DNA from: Blautia faecis
GTDB taxonomy: Bacteria; Bacillota; Clostridia; Lachnospirales; Lachnospiraceae
Reading direction: 5' to 3'
Assembly: GCF_020554845.1 (NCBI RefSeq)
Contig: NZ_JAJCIA010000011.1
Span: 1-64,000 of the forward strand
DNA: 64,000 nucleotides
Part shown: in pieces, positions 24,977-34,278 of the stretch
How positions within the stretch are numbered: position 1 is the first letter of the stretch
Layout: every line of letters starts with the position of its first letter
Made by a program: the position numbers and the translations under genes
Notes under the pieces: generated by a model
What the model was told of the DNA's origin: nothing
What the model saw: only the letters and a program-made list of their open reading frames with translations
The model's database searches: none

Positions 24977-26566
24977 ATGGATATACTGATCAAAGGTGGT
25001 CTGATCGTTGATGGAACTGGGGAAAAGCCTTTCTATGGGGACATTGCAATCGATCGTGATATGATCACTGAAATAGGAGAAAACCTGGATGCATCCAAGG
25101 CAAGAAAAGTTGTGGATGCCAAAGGACTTACCGTGACACCGGGATTTATTGACGGACATACACATTCGGAATTAAATATTTTGAAGAACAGACAGCATCC
25201 CAATGCTCTTTATCAGGGGATCTCAACTGTAGTGACAGGTCAATGCGGTCTTGGTTTTGCACCGATGAAACCAGAGCAGTTTGAAGATTCCATCAAAATT
25301 AATTCCGGTATTTTTGGAGATTACAGACATTATCTGAAAGGCTGGACAACCTTCGGGGAATTCCTGGACCAGCTGGATGGTTCCGGTGTAAATGTGGCAG
25401 CAAACGTATCCCACAATGCTATCCGTCAGATGGTAACCGGATTTAAAAATGTAGTATGGAGTGAAAAAGAGCGTCGTGAAGCCCAGGAAGTGATTCGCCA
25501 GACTATGAAGGAAGGTGCAGTGGGATTTTCCGTCGGCTTATCTTACTATCCAGGTGGATACAGCGATACGGAGGAACTGATTGCATTGTGCCAGATTGTA
25601 CAGGAATATGATGGGCTTTTCTGCGTACATCAGAGACTGGATGACGGACAGGTTCCCCTTCGTCCAAGATATGAAGCGGCTGAAATTGCGAGAAAAACAG
25701 GGGTAAGGCTGAACATGCTCCACTATCGTACTGGCAGTATGGAGGAAGATTACCGTACTCTGTTTGAGCCATTTAAGGACATTGAGGCTGCTGGAAACAA
25801 AGTTTATTACGAATATTATCCATATATGGTTGGTGCAGGACTTGTACTTGCGCTGGTACCTGGATGGGCACAGCAGGGGAGCTATGCAGAGATTATGGAA
25901 AGACTTACATCCAAAGAACTGCGAGGCAAACTTCTGAAAGATATGGATGAGAGACATAAATATTTCTTTGGACCAGATCAGACTGCAACTGTTATTCTCA
26001 CAAAGGATCCGTATAGCCGCGATCTTGGCAAGACTTTTGCCCGGATTTCTGAAGAAAACCATGAGACATTTTCTGAGACAATCATTCGTCTTCTGGTGGA
26101 GAATGAACTGCAGGTTGGTTTCGCTGGTGTGGAAAATCAGTCCGAAGAGCTGAAGAAAAAGCTTTATGACGACCAGTACAAGCTGTTTATGGATGACCGC
26201 TACACCATCGGAAGTGATACGATTCCTGCTGGAATGCTTTGCCATCCACGTGGATTTGGTTCTTTTGCAAGGATCATTGCCTATATGAGGGAAAGAAATG
26301 TACCGGTTGAGTATATCGTGAAGAAATTAACATCTATGCCGGTAGAAATGTACCGTTTGGAAGGACGTGGAGTTCTGAAGGCTGGAATGAAGGCAGATAT
26401 TTGTCTTATGGATTATGAAAATGTGAAAGATCAGGCGACCTTCGAGGATCCCAGACAGCGTGCGACAGGTGTGGAGGCTCTGTATATCAATGGTCTTCCG
26501 GCTCTTGAGCATGGCAATATTACAGGAATTCTGGCAGGCCATGCCTTAAGAAGAGGGGAAAAATAA
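24977..26566 (+). CDS. D-aminoacylase / N-acyl-D-amino-acid deacylase-type amidohydrolase
   Basis: This 529-residue amidohydrolase opens with GGLIVDGTGEKPFYGDIAI and the metal motif GFIDGHTHSE. TVVTGQCGLGFAP (with the bridging Cys typical of D-aminoacylases), VGLSYYPGGYSDTEEL and the late GSDTIP supply the other ligands. The family removes acyl groups from N-acyl-D-amino acids. It follows RidA by 36 bases and precedes the PLP enzyme by two, so deacylation and then elimination of the amino group is the probable order. The acyl and amino acid parts of the substrate are unknown. Confidence 0.9.
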   Translation: MDILIKGGLIVDGTGEKPFYGDIAIDRDMITEIGENLDASKARKVVDAKGLTVTPGFIDGHTHSELNILKNRQHPNALYQGISTVVTGQCGLGFAPMKPEQFEDSIKINSGIFGDYRHYLKGWTTFGEFLDQLDGSGVNVAANVSHNAIRQMVTGFKNVVWSEKERREAQEVIRQTMKEGAVGFSVGLSYYPGGYSDTEELIALCQIVQEYDGLFCVHQRLDDGQVPLRPRYEAAEIARKTGVRLNMLHYRTGSMEEDYRTLFEPFKDIEAAGNKVYYEYYPYMVGAGLVLALVPGWAQQGSYAEIMERLTSKELRGKLLKDMDERHKYFFGPDQTATVILTKDPYSRDLGKTFARISEENHETFSETIIRLLVENELQVGFAGVENQSEELKKKLYDDQYKLFMDDRYTIGSDTIPAGMLCHPRGFGSFARIIAYMRERNVPVEYIVKKLTSMPVEMYRLEGRGVLKAGMKADICLMDYENVKDQATFEDPRQRATGVEALYINGLPALEHGNITGILAGHALRRGEK

Positions 26567-26568
26567 AA

Positions 26569-27708
26569 ATGAGTGAGCATACATCTTTTTATGAAAAAAT
26601 AGGGATCACTCCTCTGATCAACGCCAGTGAGACATATACGAATCTTGGCGGATCACTGATGGATGAAAGAACCGTAGAAGCTATGCGCCAGGCGGGAGAG
26701 CATTTCGTGGATTATCCGTTGCTTCTTCAGAAAGTAAGTGAGCGAGCAGCGGAGCTTACCAATAATGAGTCCGCTTTTGTGACAACTGGGGCAGCAGGCG
26801 GAGTAATTCTTTCCGCTGCTGCTGCAATGTGTGGACCAGATGAAAAGAAGCTGGATCAGTTGCCTCATGTGGAGAGTTTTGAGAAAAATGAGATTCTCAT
26901 GTTTGATGGAAAGTTTCGGGAGATTATTCCTTATTGGAGACTTACAGGTCTGACAGGAGCAAAAATTGTTTCTGTTGAGCCAACTGTTGAAGCTATGGTG
27001 AATGCGGTAAATGAGAAAACAGCTGCGGTATTTCTTTTCCCGGCAACACTATATGAGGAGGGAATCCCCACCTGCGAGGAAGTGATCCCGGAATTGAAAA
27101 AGACCGGAGTTACCATTGTTGTGGACGCAGCTGCACAGCTTCCGCCAAGCTCTAATCTCTGGTATTATACGAAGGAACTTGGTGCTGATTTGTGTGTATT
27201 CAGTGGTGGAAAGCATATTCGTGGACCACAGAGTACGGGCCTGATCGTGGGACGAAAGGATCTGACTGAGGCCTGCCGTATGGCTGCAAGCCCCAATGCA
27301 AGGATCGGACGTGCATTTAAGACTGGAAAAGAAGAACTGGCTGGTTTTATTACGGCACTTGAATTGTTTGTCACAGAGAAGCCAGAAGACGGATTTGCCC
27401 GTCAGGAAGCTCTTTTGAAGAAGCTGGAGGACAAGCTTGTGAGCCGAGAACCTGAATTGAAAATGGAATTCCGAAATGAAGGACGTCTGGGAACTTATCA
27501 GCCGCTGCTTCTGGTGACACTTCCAGAGGGAAAGACTGCCGAGGCCTGCAACAAATACACCAGAGCGTTGCCGCAGCCCATTGATATCGGTGTTTATCCG
27601 CCAGAATTCCGCATGCCGGAGAATGTGATATTTTTAAATGCCTATAATCTGAAACCGGGTGAGGAAGATTTGGTTGCAGAGGGTGTACTTGGATATCTTG
27701 GAAAATAA
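26569..27708 (+). CDS. SelA/DgaE-like PLP-dependent enzyme
   Basis: The 379-residue fold-type I PLP enzyme resembles SelA, but lacks the tRNA-binding N-terminal extension. The PLP lysine is in FSGGKHIRGPQSTG. ETYTNLGGSLMDERTVEAM and FVTTGAAGGVILSAAAAM mark the SelA-like family, which includes D-glucosaminate-6-phosphate ammonia lyase (DgaE). An ammonia lyase would form an enamine that RidA could clear. It is the last gene of the operon, followed by a terminator. It is not a true SelA, because no selB or tRNA-Sec is near. Confidence 0.87.
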   Translation: MSEHTSFYEKIGITPLINASETYTNLGGSLMDERTVEAMRQAGEHFVDYPLLLQKVSERAAELTNNESAFVTTGAAGGVILSAAAAMCGPDEKKLDQLPHVESFEKNEILMFDGKFREIIPYWRLTGLTGAKIVSVEPTVEAMVNAVNEKTAAVFLFPATLYEEGIPTCEEVIPELKKTGVTIVVDAAAQLPPSSNLWYYTKELGADLCVFSGGKHIRGPQSTGLIVGRKDLTEACRMAASPNARIGRAFKTGKEELAGFITALELFVTEKPEDGFARQEALLKKLEDKLVSREPELKMEFRNEGRLGTYQPLLLVTLPEGKTAEACNKYTRALPQPIDIGVYPPEFRMPENVIFLNAYNLKPGEEDLVAEGVLGYLGK

Positions 27709-27727
27709 AATTATGTAAATTGACAAT

Positions 27728-27764
27728 AGCCGGAAGGGGATGAGAGAATTCTTCCGGCTGTTTT
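27728..27764 (+). terminator. Terminator of the transporter/catabolic operon
   Basis: agccggaag pairs with cttccggct over a 14-base loop, followed by gtttt. Confidence 0.8.
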
Positions 27765-27897
27765 GTGTTGCTCATTTTGGGTTATTGTTTACGAGAATCG
27801 GAGTATAAAAGTCTGAATTTATGCGGATAAATTGATAAAACTATCTGGAGGCGTATAATAAACTTATGTTTTTGCACTATTGAGAGAGTGATAGAAA

Positions 27898-28278
27898 ATG
27901 CATCTGGGAAATGTGCAAGCTGTGATCATGGCAGATTGCAATTATCTGAAACAGACGAACGATACAAAGGGGCATGAATTTGGAGATATGCTGTTGCAGA
28001 GCGTGGCAGATGGAATTAAGGCAGTATTGCCGGAAAAATGCATTGCCATGCGTGTTGGTGGAGATGAAATTTTTATGGTTTGTCCACATACTTCCAAGGA
28101 AAAAGCGGAGGTGCTGGTTCAGAAAATGAAGGAGCAGATGGTGAAGCGCAGTGATGAGATACTGCAGGTGAGTGTTTCCTTTGGCATCAGCACTGTGGAG
28201 AATGGGGAAGCGACCTTCGAGGAAGCGGATCAGGAGATGTATAAGGAGAAGATGGCATCCCGGGTCGGGAGAGAGTAA
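27898..28278 (+). CDS. Lone GGDEF domain, N-terminally shortened
   Basis: The 126-residue frame covers most of a diguanylate cyclase domain: MADCNYLKQTNDTKGHEFGD, RVGGDEIFMV, and the C-terminal VSFGISTVENG with a TrpTyr-less end. The first 30-40 residues of a normal GGDEF domain (the DxLTGLxNR segment) and any sensor domain are missing. The active loop is GGDEI. It is probably a 5'-truncated remnant, although it has an ATG and no stops. The ribosome site is weak (gagagtgatag). Confidence 0.65.
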   Translation: MHLGNVQAVIMADCNYLKQTNDTKGHEFGDMLLQSVADGIKAVLPEKCIAMRVGGDEIFMVCPHTSKEKAEVLVQKMKEQMVKRSDEILQVSVSFGISTVENGEATFEEADQEMYKEKMASRVGRE

Positions 28279-28479
28279 ATGGAGGAGACCATCGGTTGGC
28301 AATATTTTGTGGCTACCGGTGGTCTTGTTCTTGTAAAGCATTCAGATGATAGTGTATAATGAAGTAATAATTTAAGGCGTAGCATCAAATTATTACGCTA
28401 CGCAAACGTAGCCGCAGGCGGAGTTCGCGGTTCCACGAGAATTAATTTGAGACGTAGCATTTGAAAGCGAGGGTGAGGT

Positions 28480-30165
28480 ATGGGACAGGTTATCAGTATT
28501 GGAAAACAGGATTATGTTTCTTTAAGAGAAAACCACTATTTTTATATTGATAAAACGGATTTCATCAGGCAGTGGTGGAAAAATGCAGATGATATTACCC
28601 TTATTACCCGTCCGAGGAGATTTGGAAAAACACTGAATATGAGTATGCTGAACTGTTTTTTTTCAAGACAGTATGCAGAAAGAGGAGACCTTTTTGAGGG
28701 ACTTTCCATTTGGGAAGAGGAGAAATATCGCGAGCTGCAGGGAACCTATCCGGTGATTTTTATTAGCTTTGCAGATGTGAAGCAGAATAATTATGAGGAT
28801 GCGGTTCAGAAGATTAAAAATATTATTGTGGATGTGTATAGACAGCATCGCTATTTGGAACAGCAGGAGTGCTTTTCTGAAAGCGAGAAGCAGAATATAT
28901 TGTCTGTCACGGAAGAAATGAATGATGTGACAGCACAGGATGCGCTGAAAAATCTCTCCAAATACTTAAAATTATTATATGGAAAAAAGGTTTTGATTTT
29001 TCTGGATGAATATGATACGCCCATGCAGGAAGCGTATATACATGGATATTGGGATGAATTTATCGGATTTATGAGGGGGCTTTTTAATGCAGCCTTTAAA
29101 ACAAATCCTTATCTGGAAAGAGCGGTGATGACTGGGATTACCCATGTGTCAAAAGAATCCGTATTTTCGGACTTAAATAATCTTGCGGTGATTACGACTA
29201 CATCAGAGCAGTATGCAGATTGCTTCGGTTTTACAGAAGAAGAGGTCTTTTCAGCCTTAGATGCGTTTGGAATGTCTGAGAAAAAACAGATAGTAAAACA
29301 GTGGTATGATGGATTTATTTTTGGTCAGAGGCGGGATATTTACAATCCCTGGTCAATTACGAATTATCTGAAGGAAAAGAAACTAAAGCCATATTGGGCG
29401 GCAACAAGTTCTAATGCACTTATCAGCAAATTAATCCAGACGGCTTCGGCTGATATGAAAAAGCAGATGGAAAGGCTTTTAAATGGAGAACTGATTACTG
29501 TCAGCTTTGATGAGCAGGTTGTATTCAGCCAGTTAGAGCAGGATGAAAGTGCAATATGGAGTCTGCTTGTGGCAAGTGGGTATTTGAAAGTGGAGGACGT
29601 GGAATATCGGGGAATGACGCTGGAGCCATGGTATCATCTGGATATAACAAATCTGGAAACGGTAAGCATGTTTTCTAATATGTTTAAAGGATGGTTTGCT
29701 CCGGTAGCATCAAATTATAATGAATTTATCAGAGCCTTACTTGAGGGAAATGTTAAGGCTATGAATCTGTATATGAATGATGTTGCACTTGCAACGTTCA
29801 GCAGCTTTGATGTTGGAAAATATGTCTCTGAGAGAACACAACCGGAACGTTTTTACCATGGATTTGTGCTGGGGCTTCTGATAGAAATCAGAGATCGTTA
29901 TGATGTTCGTTCTAACAGAGAAAGTGGTTTTGGAAGATATGATGTAATGCTGCTTCCCAAGAGCAAGCGGGATAATGCAATTATTTTGGAATTTAAGGTG
30001 CGTGAGCCAGATTCGGAAAAAACACTTGAAGATACTGTGGAATCTGCACTCGATCAGATAATAGAGAAAAAATACGATGCAGAGCTTCTGGGACTGGGGA
30101 TTACACAGGAGCGGATCAGGCATTATGGGTTTGCGTTTGAGGGGAAGAAAGTTTTAATAGGATAA
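28480..30165 (+). CDS. AAA-ATPase-like protein with PD-(D/E)XK nuclease-type domain
   Basis: The 561-residue protein carries an AAA-ATPase-like domain at residues 1-260. Its P-loop region reads TRPRRFGKTLNMSML, the Walker B segment is LIFLDEYDTPMQEA, and VITTTSEQY follows. The C-terminal PDDEXK-type domain has GRYDVMLLPKSK and IILEFKVRE. This two-domain family is abundant and multi-copy in Lachnospiraceae and Bacteroides; its function is unknown, and it is suspected to be selfish or defence-related. Upstream lies a short repeat containing gcgtagca and acgtagca words. A strong bidirectional terminator follows. Confidence 0.9.
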   Translation: MGQVISIGKQDYVSLRENHYFYIDKTDFIRQWWKNADDITLITRPRRFGKTLNMSMLNCFFSRQYAERGDLFEGLSIWEEEKYRELQGTYPVIFISFADVKQNNYEDAVQKIKNIIVDVYRQHRYLEQQECFSESEKQNILSVTEEMNDVTAQDALKNLSKYLKLLYGKKVLIFLDEYDTPMQEAYIHGYWDEFIGFMRGLFNAAFKTNPYLERAVMTGITHVSKESVFSDLNNLAVITTTSEQYADCFGFTEEEVFSALDAFGMSEKKQIVKQWYDGFIFGQRRDIYNPWSITNYLKEKKLKPYWAATSSNALISKLIQTASADMKKQMERLLNGELITVSFDEQVVFSQLEQDESAIWSLLVASGYLKVEDVEYRGMTLEPWYHLDITNLETVSMFSNMFKGWFAPVASNYNEFIRALLEGNVKAMNLYMNDVALATFSSFDVGKYVSERTQPERFYHGFVLGLLIEIRDRYDVRSNRESGFGRYDVMLLPKSKRDNAIILEFKVREPDSEKTLEDTVESALDQIIEKKYDAELLGLGITQERIRHYGFAFEGKKVLIG

Positions 30166-30175
30166 ATGGAGAAAG

Positions 30176-30227
30176 GCGATATAATGGTTTAATTCGGTTT
30201 ACAGCCAGAATTAAACCATTATATCGC
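30176..30227. terminator. Bidirectional terminator
   Basis: A perfect 20-bp stem (gcgatataatggtttaattc) with its inverted copy ends at the glycerate kinase stop codon. It separates two converging genes. Confidence 0.8.
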
Positions 30228-31355
30228 TTAAAGCAGCCGGAACACCTGCTCGGCAGTGGCAGTCATATTGGCTTTTGCAGTGGCAGGATCCATAGCCTCC
30301 GCAAGTGTGCAGACATTTCGTAAAATTGGGAAAAAAGCATCAATTCCCTCTTTATTGCAGGCGGCGGCTTCCTTTGTGACACTTCCGGCAAATGCGATAA
30401 CCTTTGCATGGTGCTTTTTTGCCAGCTTTGCCACGCCTACAGGTGCTTTTCCCATGGCTGTCTGAAAATCCAGGCGGCCTTCACCGGTGACTACCACGTC
30501 CGCATCAGAAAGTTCCTGCTTCAGTCCTACAGCATTCAGAATCAGTTCAATCCCAGGCGTCAGCGTCGCCCCCAGGTAGGAGAGAAAGGCGAAGCCAAGC
30601 CCTCCGGCAGCACCGGCACCAGGGGTATTGCAGTAATCCGTTCCCAGAGCTTGGGAAGTGATTTGCGCAAAATGTGCCATATCTTCATCTAATTGCTTTT
30701 TCTGATTTTCTGTCACACCTTTTTGCGGACCGTAAACATATGTGGAACCAATTTCACCGCAAAGAGGGTTATTCACATCGCATGCCACCTGAATATGAGC
30801 TTCTCTTAAAAGCGGATTCAGGCCGGAAATGTCGATTCTGGAAACCTTCGCCAGTGCCTGTCCGCCTTCGCCTGCCTCCACATTATTTTCATCCAAAAAA
30901 CGTACGCCAAGAGCTTTTAACATACCGATGCCGCCGTCGTTGGTGGCGCTTCCGCCGATTCCAATGATAAAATTGCGGCAACCCTTCTGGAGGGCATGGT
31001 TTATCATTTCGCCCACACCATAGCTGGTAGCAAGAAGAGGATCCTTTGCATCATCTGGAACCAGTGTGATCCCGGCAGCGGAAGCCATTTCCATGACAGC
31101 GGTATTGCTGTCTTTCAGATATCCATAATAAGCATTGACTGGAGCATGCATGGGTCCGGTGACGGTCAGATCGATCCGCTCTCCGTTCATGCCTTCGATC
31201 AAGGCGTCCGTAGTGCCCTCTCCGCCGTCTGCGAGAGGTTTTACGATGACTTCTGCATCCGGTTTTGCCCGAAGAACTCCTTCCCTGATGGCCATTCCGG
31301 CTTCTATTGAGCTTAAGCTTCCTTTTAAAGAATCAATTGCGATGACAACCTTCAT
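30228..31355 (-). CDS. glxK: Glycerate kinase
   Basis: The 375-residue enzyme phosphorylates D-glycerate, usually at the 2 position in this family (GarK/GlxK). Family marks are the start MKVVIAIDSLKGSLSSIEAG, KPLADGGEGTTDAL, GIGGSATNDGGIGMLKALG, and the late VVTGEGRLDFQTAMGKAP. The start follows a ggggga site. It is divergent from a ketopantoate-reductase-like gene. It could serve carbon flow from sugar acids degraded by the nearby operon, but that link is only positional. Confidence 0.93.
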   Translation of the reverse strand: MKVVIAIDSLKGSLSSIEAGMAIREGVLRAKPDAEVIVKPLADGGEGTTDALIEGMNGERIDLTVTGPMHAPVNAYYGYLKDSNTAVMEMASAAGITLVPDDAKDPLLATSYGVGEMINHALQKGCRNFIIGIGGSATNDGGIGMLKALGVRFLDENNVEAGEGGQALAKVSRIDISGLNPLLREAHIQVACDVNNPLCGEIGSTYVYGPQKGVTENQKKQLDEDMAHFAQITSQALGTDYCNTPGAGAAGGLGFAFLSYLGATLTPGIELILNAVGLKQELSDADVVVTGEGRLDFQTAMGKAPVGVAKLAKKHHAKVIAFAGSVTKEAAACNKEGIDAFFPILRNVCTLAEAMDPATAKANMTATAEQVFRLL

Positions 31356-31554
31356 ATGAAAAAATCCCCCAAAAAATAAATGGTAAAATATGTTGCGAAA
31401 AGATTCTCAATCTTATGTCTGTTTAAAGAATAGACCGCCTGGATTGTGGAGTCAAGTAGAAAAAAGCAAGAATTTTTGTATGGAGTTTTTATCAGATAAT
31501 GATAAAATAGTAATATCTGTCTAGAAGGGAAAATATACATGGGAGGTTAAGACA

Positions 31555-32511
31555 ATGAAGATAAAAACAGTTGCAGTTCTTGGCGCAGGTGCGGTTGGGT
31601 CTTATGTGATATGGGGGCTTTCCAGGCGGAAGGATATCCGGCTGGGAGTTCTTGCAGAGGGTAAGCGTGCGGAGAAATTGAAAAAAGGCTGCACGATCAA
31701 TGATGAGGTTTATCATCCGGAAGTATGGACACCCCAGGAAGCAAAAGGGATAGACCTGCTGATCGTGTCTTTGAAATATGGAGCGCTGCCAGGTGCAATG
31801 GACAGCATCCGCCAGGTTACAGGAGAGAATACCACGGTCATGAGTCTTATGAACGGCGTGGACAGTGAGAAATTGATTTCCGATGAAATTGGAGCTTCCC
31901 ATGTGATCTATTCGGTAATAAAAGTTGCTTCCCATAAAGAGGAAAATGGATATTGTTTTAACCCGGAAACCACCATTGGCATTATTTTCGGAGAGCCTTG
32001 CGCACCCTATGACAGTGAACGTGTGCAGGCCATTGAGGCTCTTTTTGCAGATACCGGACTGCATTATCGCTCTACAGAATATATCAGGGAAGAAATGTGG
32101 AGCAAATTCCGACTGAATGTATGCAATAATCTGCCCCAGGCAATTCTAGGGGCAGGAGTTGGCTGTTACCAGGACAGCGTTCATATGAAAGCAATCAGCG
32201 ACGGACTTAGAAGAGAACTGGAAGCCATTGCTTCTGCAAAAGGAATCGATATAAGTAAGGCTGTTGCATCCTCTGGACATGGAAGTGTCGTTCCCCTATC
32301 AGCCAGATATTCCACACTGCAGGATCTGGATGCGGGACGCCATACGGAGATTGATATGTTCTCAGGCGCGTTGGTCCGCATGGGGCGGGAACTTGGGATT
32401 CCTACGCCGTATAATGAATATACCTACCATATGATAAAAGCTTTGGAAGAGAAAAATGATGGGAAGTTTGACTATAGCAAAGAGGATGGAGAAGTAACCT
32501 GTTCCAGGTAA
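31555..32511 (+). CDS. Ketopantoate reductase (ApbA/PanE) family protein
   Basis: The 318-residue NAD(P)H-dependent reductase has the N-terminal nucleotide-binding VAVLGAGAVGSYVIW. The family Lys-Asn catalytic segments follow, in WSKFRLNVCNNLPQAI and the earlier SLMNGVDSE. The C-terminal domain ends in IDMFSGALVRMGRELGIPTP. True PanE reduces 2-dehydropantoate in CoA synthesis, but the family also holds many dehydrogenases of unknown substrate, and panB, panC and panD are not near. The start has a tgggaggt site. It is followed by an AraC regulator. Confidence 0.82.
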   Translation: MKIKTVAVLGAGAVGSYVIWGLSRRKDIRLGVLAEGKRAEKLKKGCTINDEVYHPEVWTPQEAKGIDLLIVSLKYGALPGAMDSIRQVTGENTTVMSLMNGVDSEKLISDEIGASHVIYSVIKVASHKEENGYCFNPETTIGIIFGEPCAPYDSERVQAIEALFADTGLHYRSTEYIREEMWSKFRLNVCNNLPQAILGAGVGCYQDSVHMKAISDGLRRELEAIASAKGIDISKAVASSGHGSVVPLSARYSTLQDLDAGRHTEIDMFSGALVRMGRELGIPTPYNEYTYHMIKALEEKNDGKFDYSKEDGEVTCSR

Positions 32512-32664
32512 AGAATTACAGCTATTGAGAGGCGTAAAAATGAACGATAAATGGCTTGATTTTGCAATCCGTATTCAAAGCATCGGCTGCACTCTCTTGT
32601 ATCCACACCAGTATATTTAATCCATAAAACAGATACAAAATCCCGGATGTGTAGGTGAACAGAC

Positions 32665-33576
32665 ATGAAAAATATCCATAGCATTGAATTTTATACTGGA
32701 AGCAAGGAAGAATTGCTTCCCGGTTTTGAAAAAGATTTTCCCTATATCGCTTCGAGGGCAGAACTCGACAAGTATATAGGGGGTTATGTACCGTGGCACT
32801 GGCACAGGACAGTGGAACTTTTTTATATGGAAAGCGGCAGCATTGAATATGATACGCCAGGAGGAAAAATATTGTTTCCGGCTGGAAGCGGTGGCATGAT
32901 AAATCCCAATGTACTCCATATGACAAAAGCAATATCGCAGAGAGAAAAGAATATACAGCTACTTCATATTTTCGATGTTTCCTTACTTGCCGGAGAACAG
33001 GGAAGCAGGATTGAACAAAAATATATTGCACCTGTCATAACAGCCCCGCAGATCGAGGTAATCCCGCTTTTTCCAGGCAATGCAGAAGAAGAAAGGATTT
33101 TGAAACTGCTTGCTGCCTCATTTCGTTTATCCAGTGATGAATTTGGATATGAAATAAAACTGCGGGAAGCCCTAACGGAAATATGGCTCATGTTTTTTGA
33201 ACTTTCTCGTTCTATGCGTGAAAAGAAAGGGGAACATAACAAAAGCAACGATAAAATAAAGCTGCTGATGATATACATTCATGAACATTACAGAGAAAAA
33301 ATATCTATTCCGGAACTTGCTGCGGCAGCATATTTAAGCGAAAGGGAATGCTATAGAGTGTTCCATGACTGTCTGCACATGACACCCGTCGAGTATATAA
33401 CAACTTACCGTTTACAAGTTGCCTGTCAGAGGTTGGCAAAGGGGCAGGAAGCTGTTACTGTTATCAGTCATGAGTGTGGTTTAGGTAGTAGCAGTTATTT
33501 TGGAAAGGTTTTTCGAGAATATGCACATTGTTCACCTATAGAATATAGAAAAAAATGGCAGAATAGTGATAGGTAA
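32665..33576 (+). CDS. AraC-family regulator with cupin sensor domain
   Basis: The 303-residue protein has an N-terminal cupin (VPWHWHRTVELFYMESGSIE, where His residues may bind the effector). The AraC DNA-binding region covers about residues 195-295 (ISIPELAAAAYLSERECYRV, then VTVISHECGLGSSSYFGKVF). It starts after a weak taggtgaac site. The neighbours upstream (the reductase) or downstream (HD protein and acetyltransferase) may be its targets. Confidence 0.9.
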   Translation: MKNIHSIEFYTGSKEELLPGFEKDFPYIASRAELDKYIGGYVPWHWHRTVELFYMESGSIEYDTPGGKILFPAGSGGMINPNVLHMTKAISQREKNIQLLHIFDVSLLAGEQGSRIEQKYIAPVITAPQIEVIPLFPGNAEEERILKLLAASFRLSSDEFGYEIKLREALTEIWLMFFELSRSMREKKGEHNKSNDKIKLLMIYIHEHYREKISIPELAAAAYLSERECYRVFHDCLHMTPVEYITTYRLQVACQRLAKGQEAVTVISHECGLGSSSYFGKVFREYAHCSPIEYRKKWQNSDR

Positions 33577-33664
33577 TGGCGAAATAGAAATATTTTTCCT
33601 ATGTCTTTTGCATTATAATGATACCTGTAAAGTAAATCAGCAATTTACAGGAGGTGAGCGCAAA

Positions 33665-34267
33665 GTGGTAAAACTAAATATTCAGACCGCAGAATTGGCA
33701 TTAAGGGAAGCGTCAGAATCCAATCCGGGAGCATGGGCAGATCATTCCCGGTTTGTAGCCGAAGCCTGTAAAAACATCGCATCACATTGTAAAGATTTAT
33801 CTTCTGAACAGGCATATATTTTCGGGCTGTTGCATGATATTGGACGCTATGCCGGAGTGAGTTCGGAAAGGCATCTGATAGACGGCTATCGGTACTGTAT
33901 GGAGCGCGGATGGGAAAAAGCTGCACAGATATGTATATCCCACGCATTTATGATACAGGATATTGCTACATCTATTGGTGAGTTTGATGTCAGTGATCAG
34001 GATTACCTGTTTATGAAAGAATTTGTTGCAAATGCGGTATATGATGATTATGACCGTCTTGTACAGTTATGTGACGCATTGGCTATGCCGACGGGGTTCT
34101 GTCTTTTGGAAAAGAGATTTGTAGACGTGACAATACGGTACGGTGTTCACACAGCGACAATAGACAGGTGGAAAAAGATTTTAGAGATTAAAGAACAGTT
34201 TGAAAATCAGATCGGCTGTTCTATCTATTCTCTGCTTCCAGGTATTGTGGAAAACAGTTTTCGTTAA
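33665..34267 (+). CDS. HD-domain protein
   Basis: The 200-residue metal-dependent phosphohydrolase-type protein starts at GTG 33665, after caggaggtgagcgc; the earlier ATG at 33566 lies within the previous gene and has no site. HD motifs are His in WADHSRFV, HD in GLLHDIGRYAG, and a later SHAFM. HD proteins cleave phosphate from nucleotides or signalling molecules; the substrate here is unknown. It is 11 bases from the O-acetyltransferase, with which it likely forms an operon. Confidence 0.85.
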   Translation: MVKLNIQTAELALREASESNPGAWADHSRFVAEACKNIASHCKDLSSEQAYIFGLLHDIGRYAGVSSERHLIDGYRYCMERGWEKAAQICISHAFMIQDIATSIGEFDVSDQDYLFMKEFVANAVYDDYDRLVQLCDALAMPTGFCLLEKRFVDVTIRYGVHTATIDRWKKILEIKEQFENQIGCSIYSLLPGIVENSFR

Positions 34268-34278
34268 GGAGGGATATT

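Noticed and set aside
26569..27708. Selenocysteine synthase SelA, given the YedF gene elsewhere in the window
   Set aside because: The protein is short, lacks the SelA N-terminal part, and sits in a catabolic operon; a DgaE-like lyase fits better.
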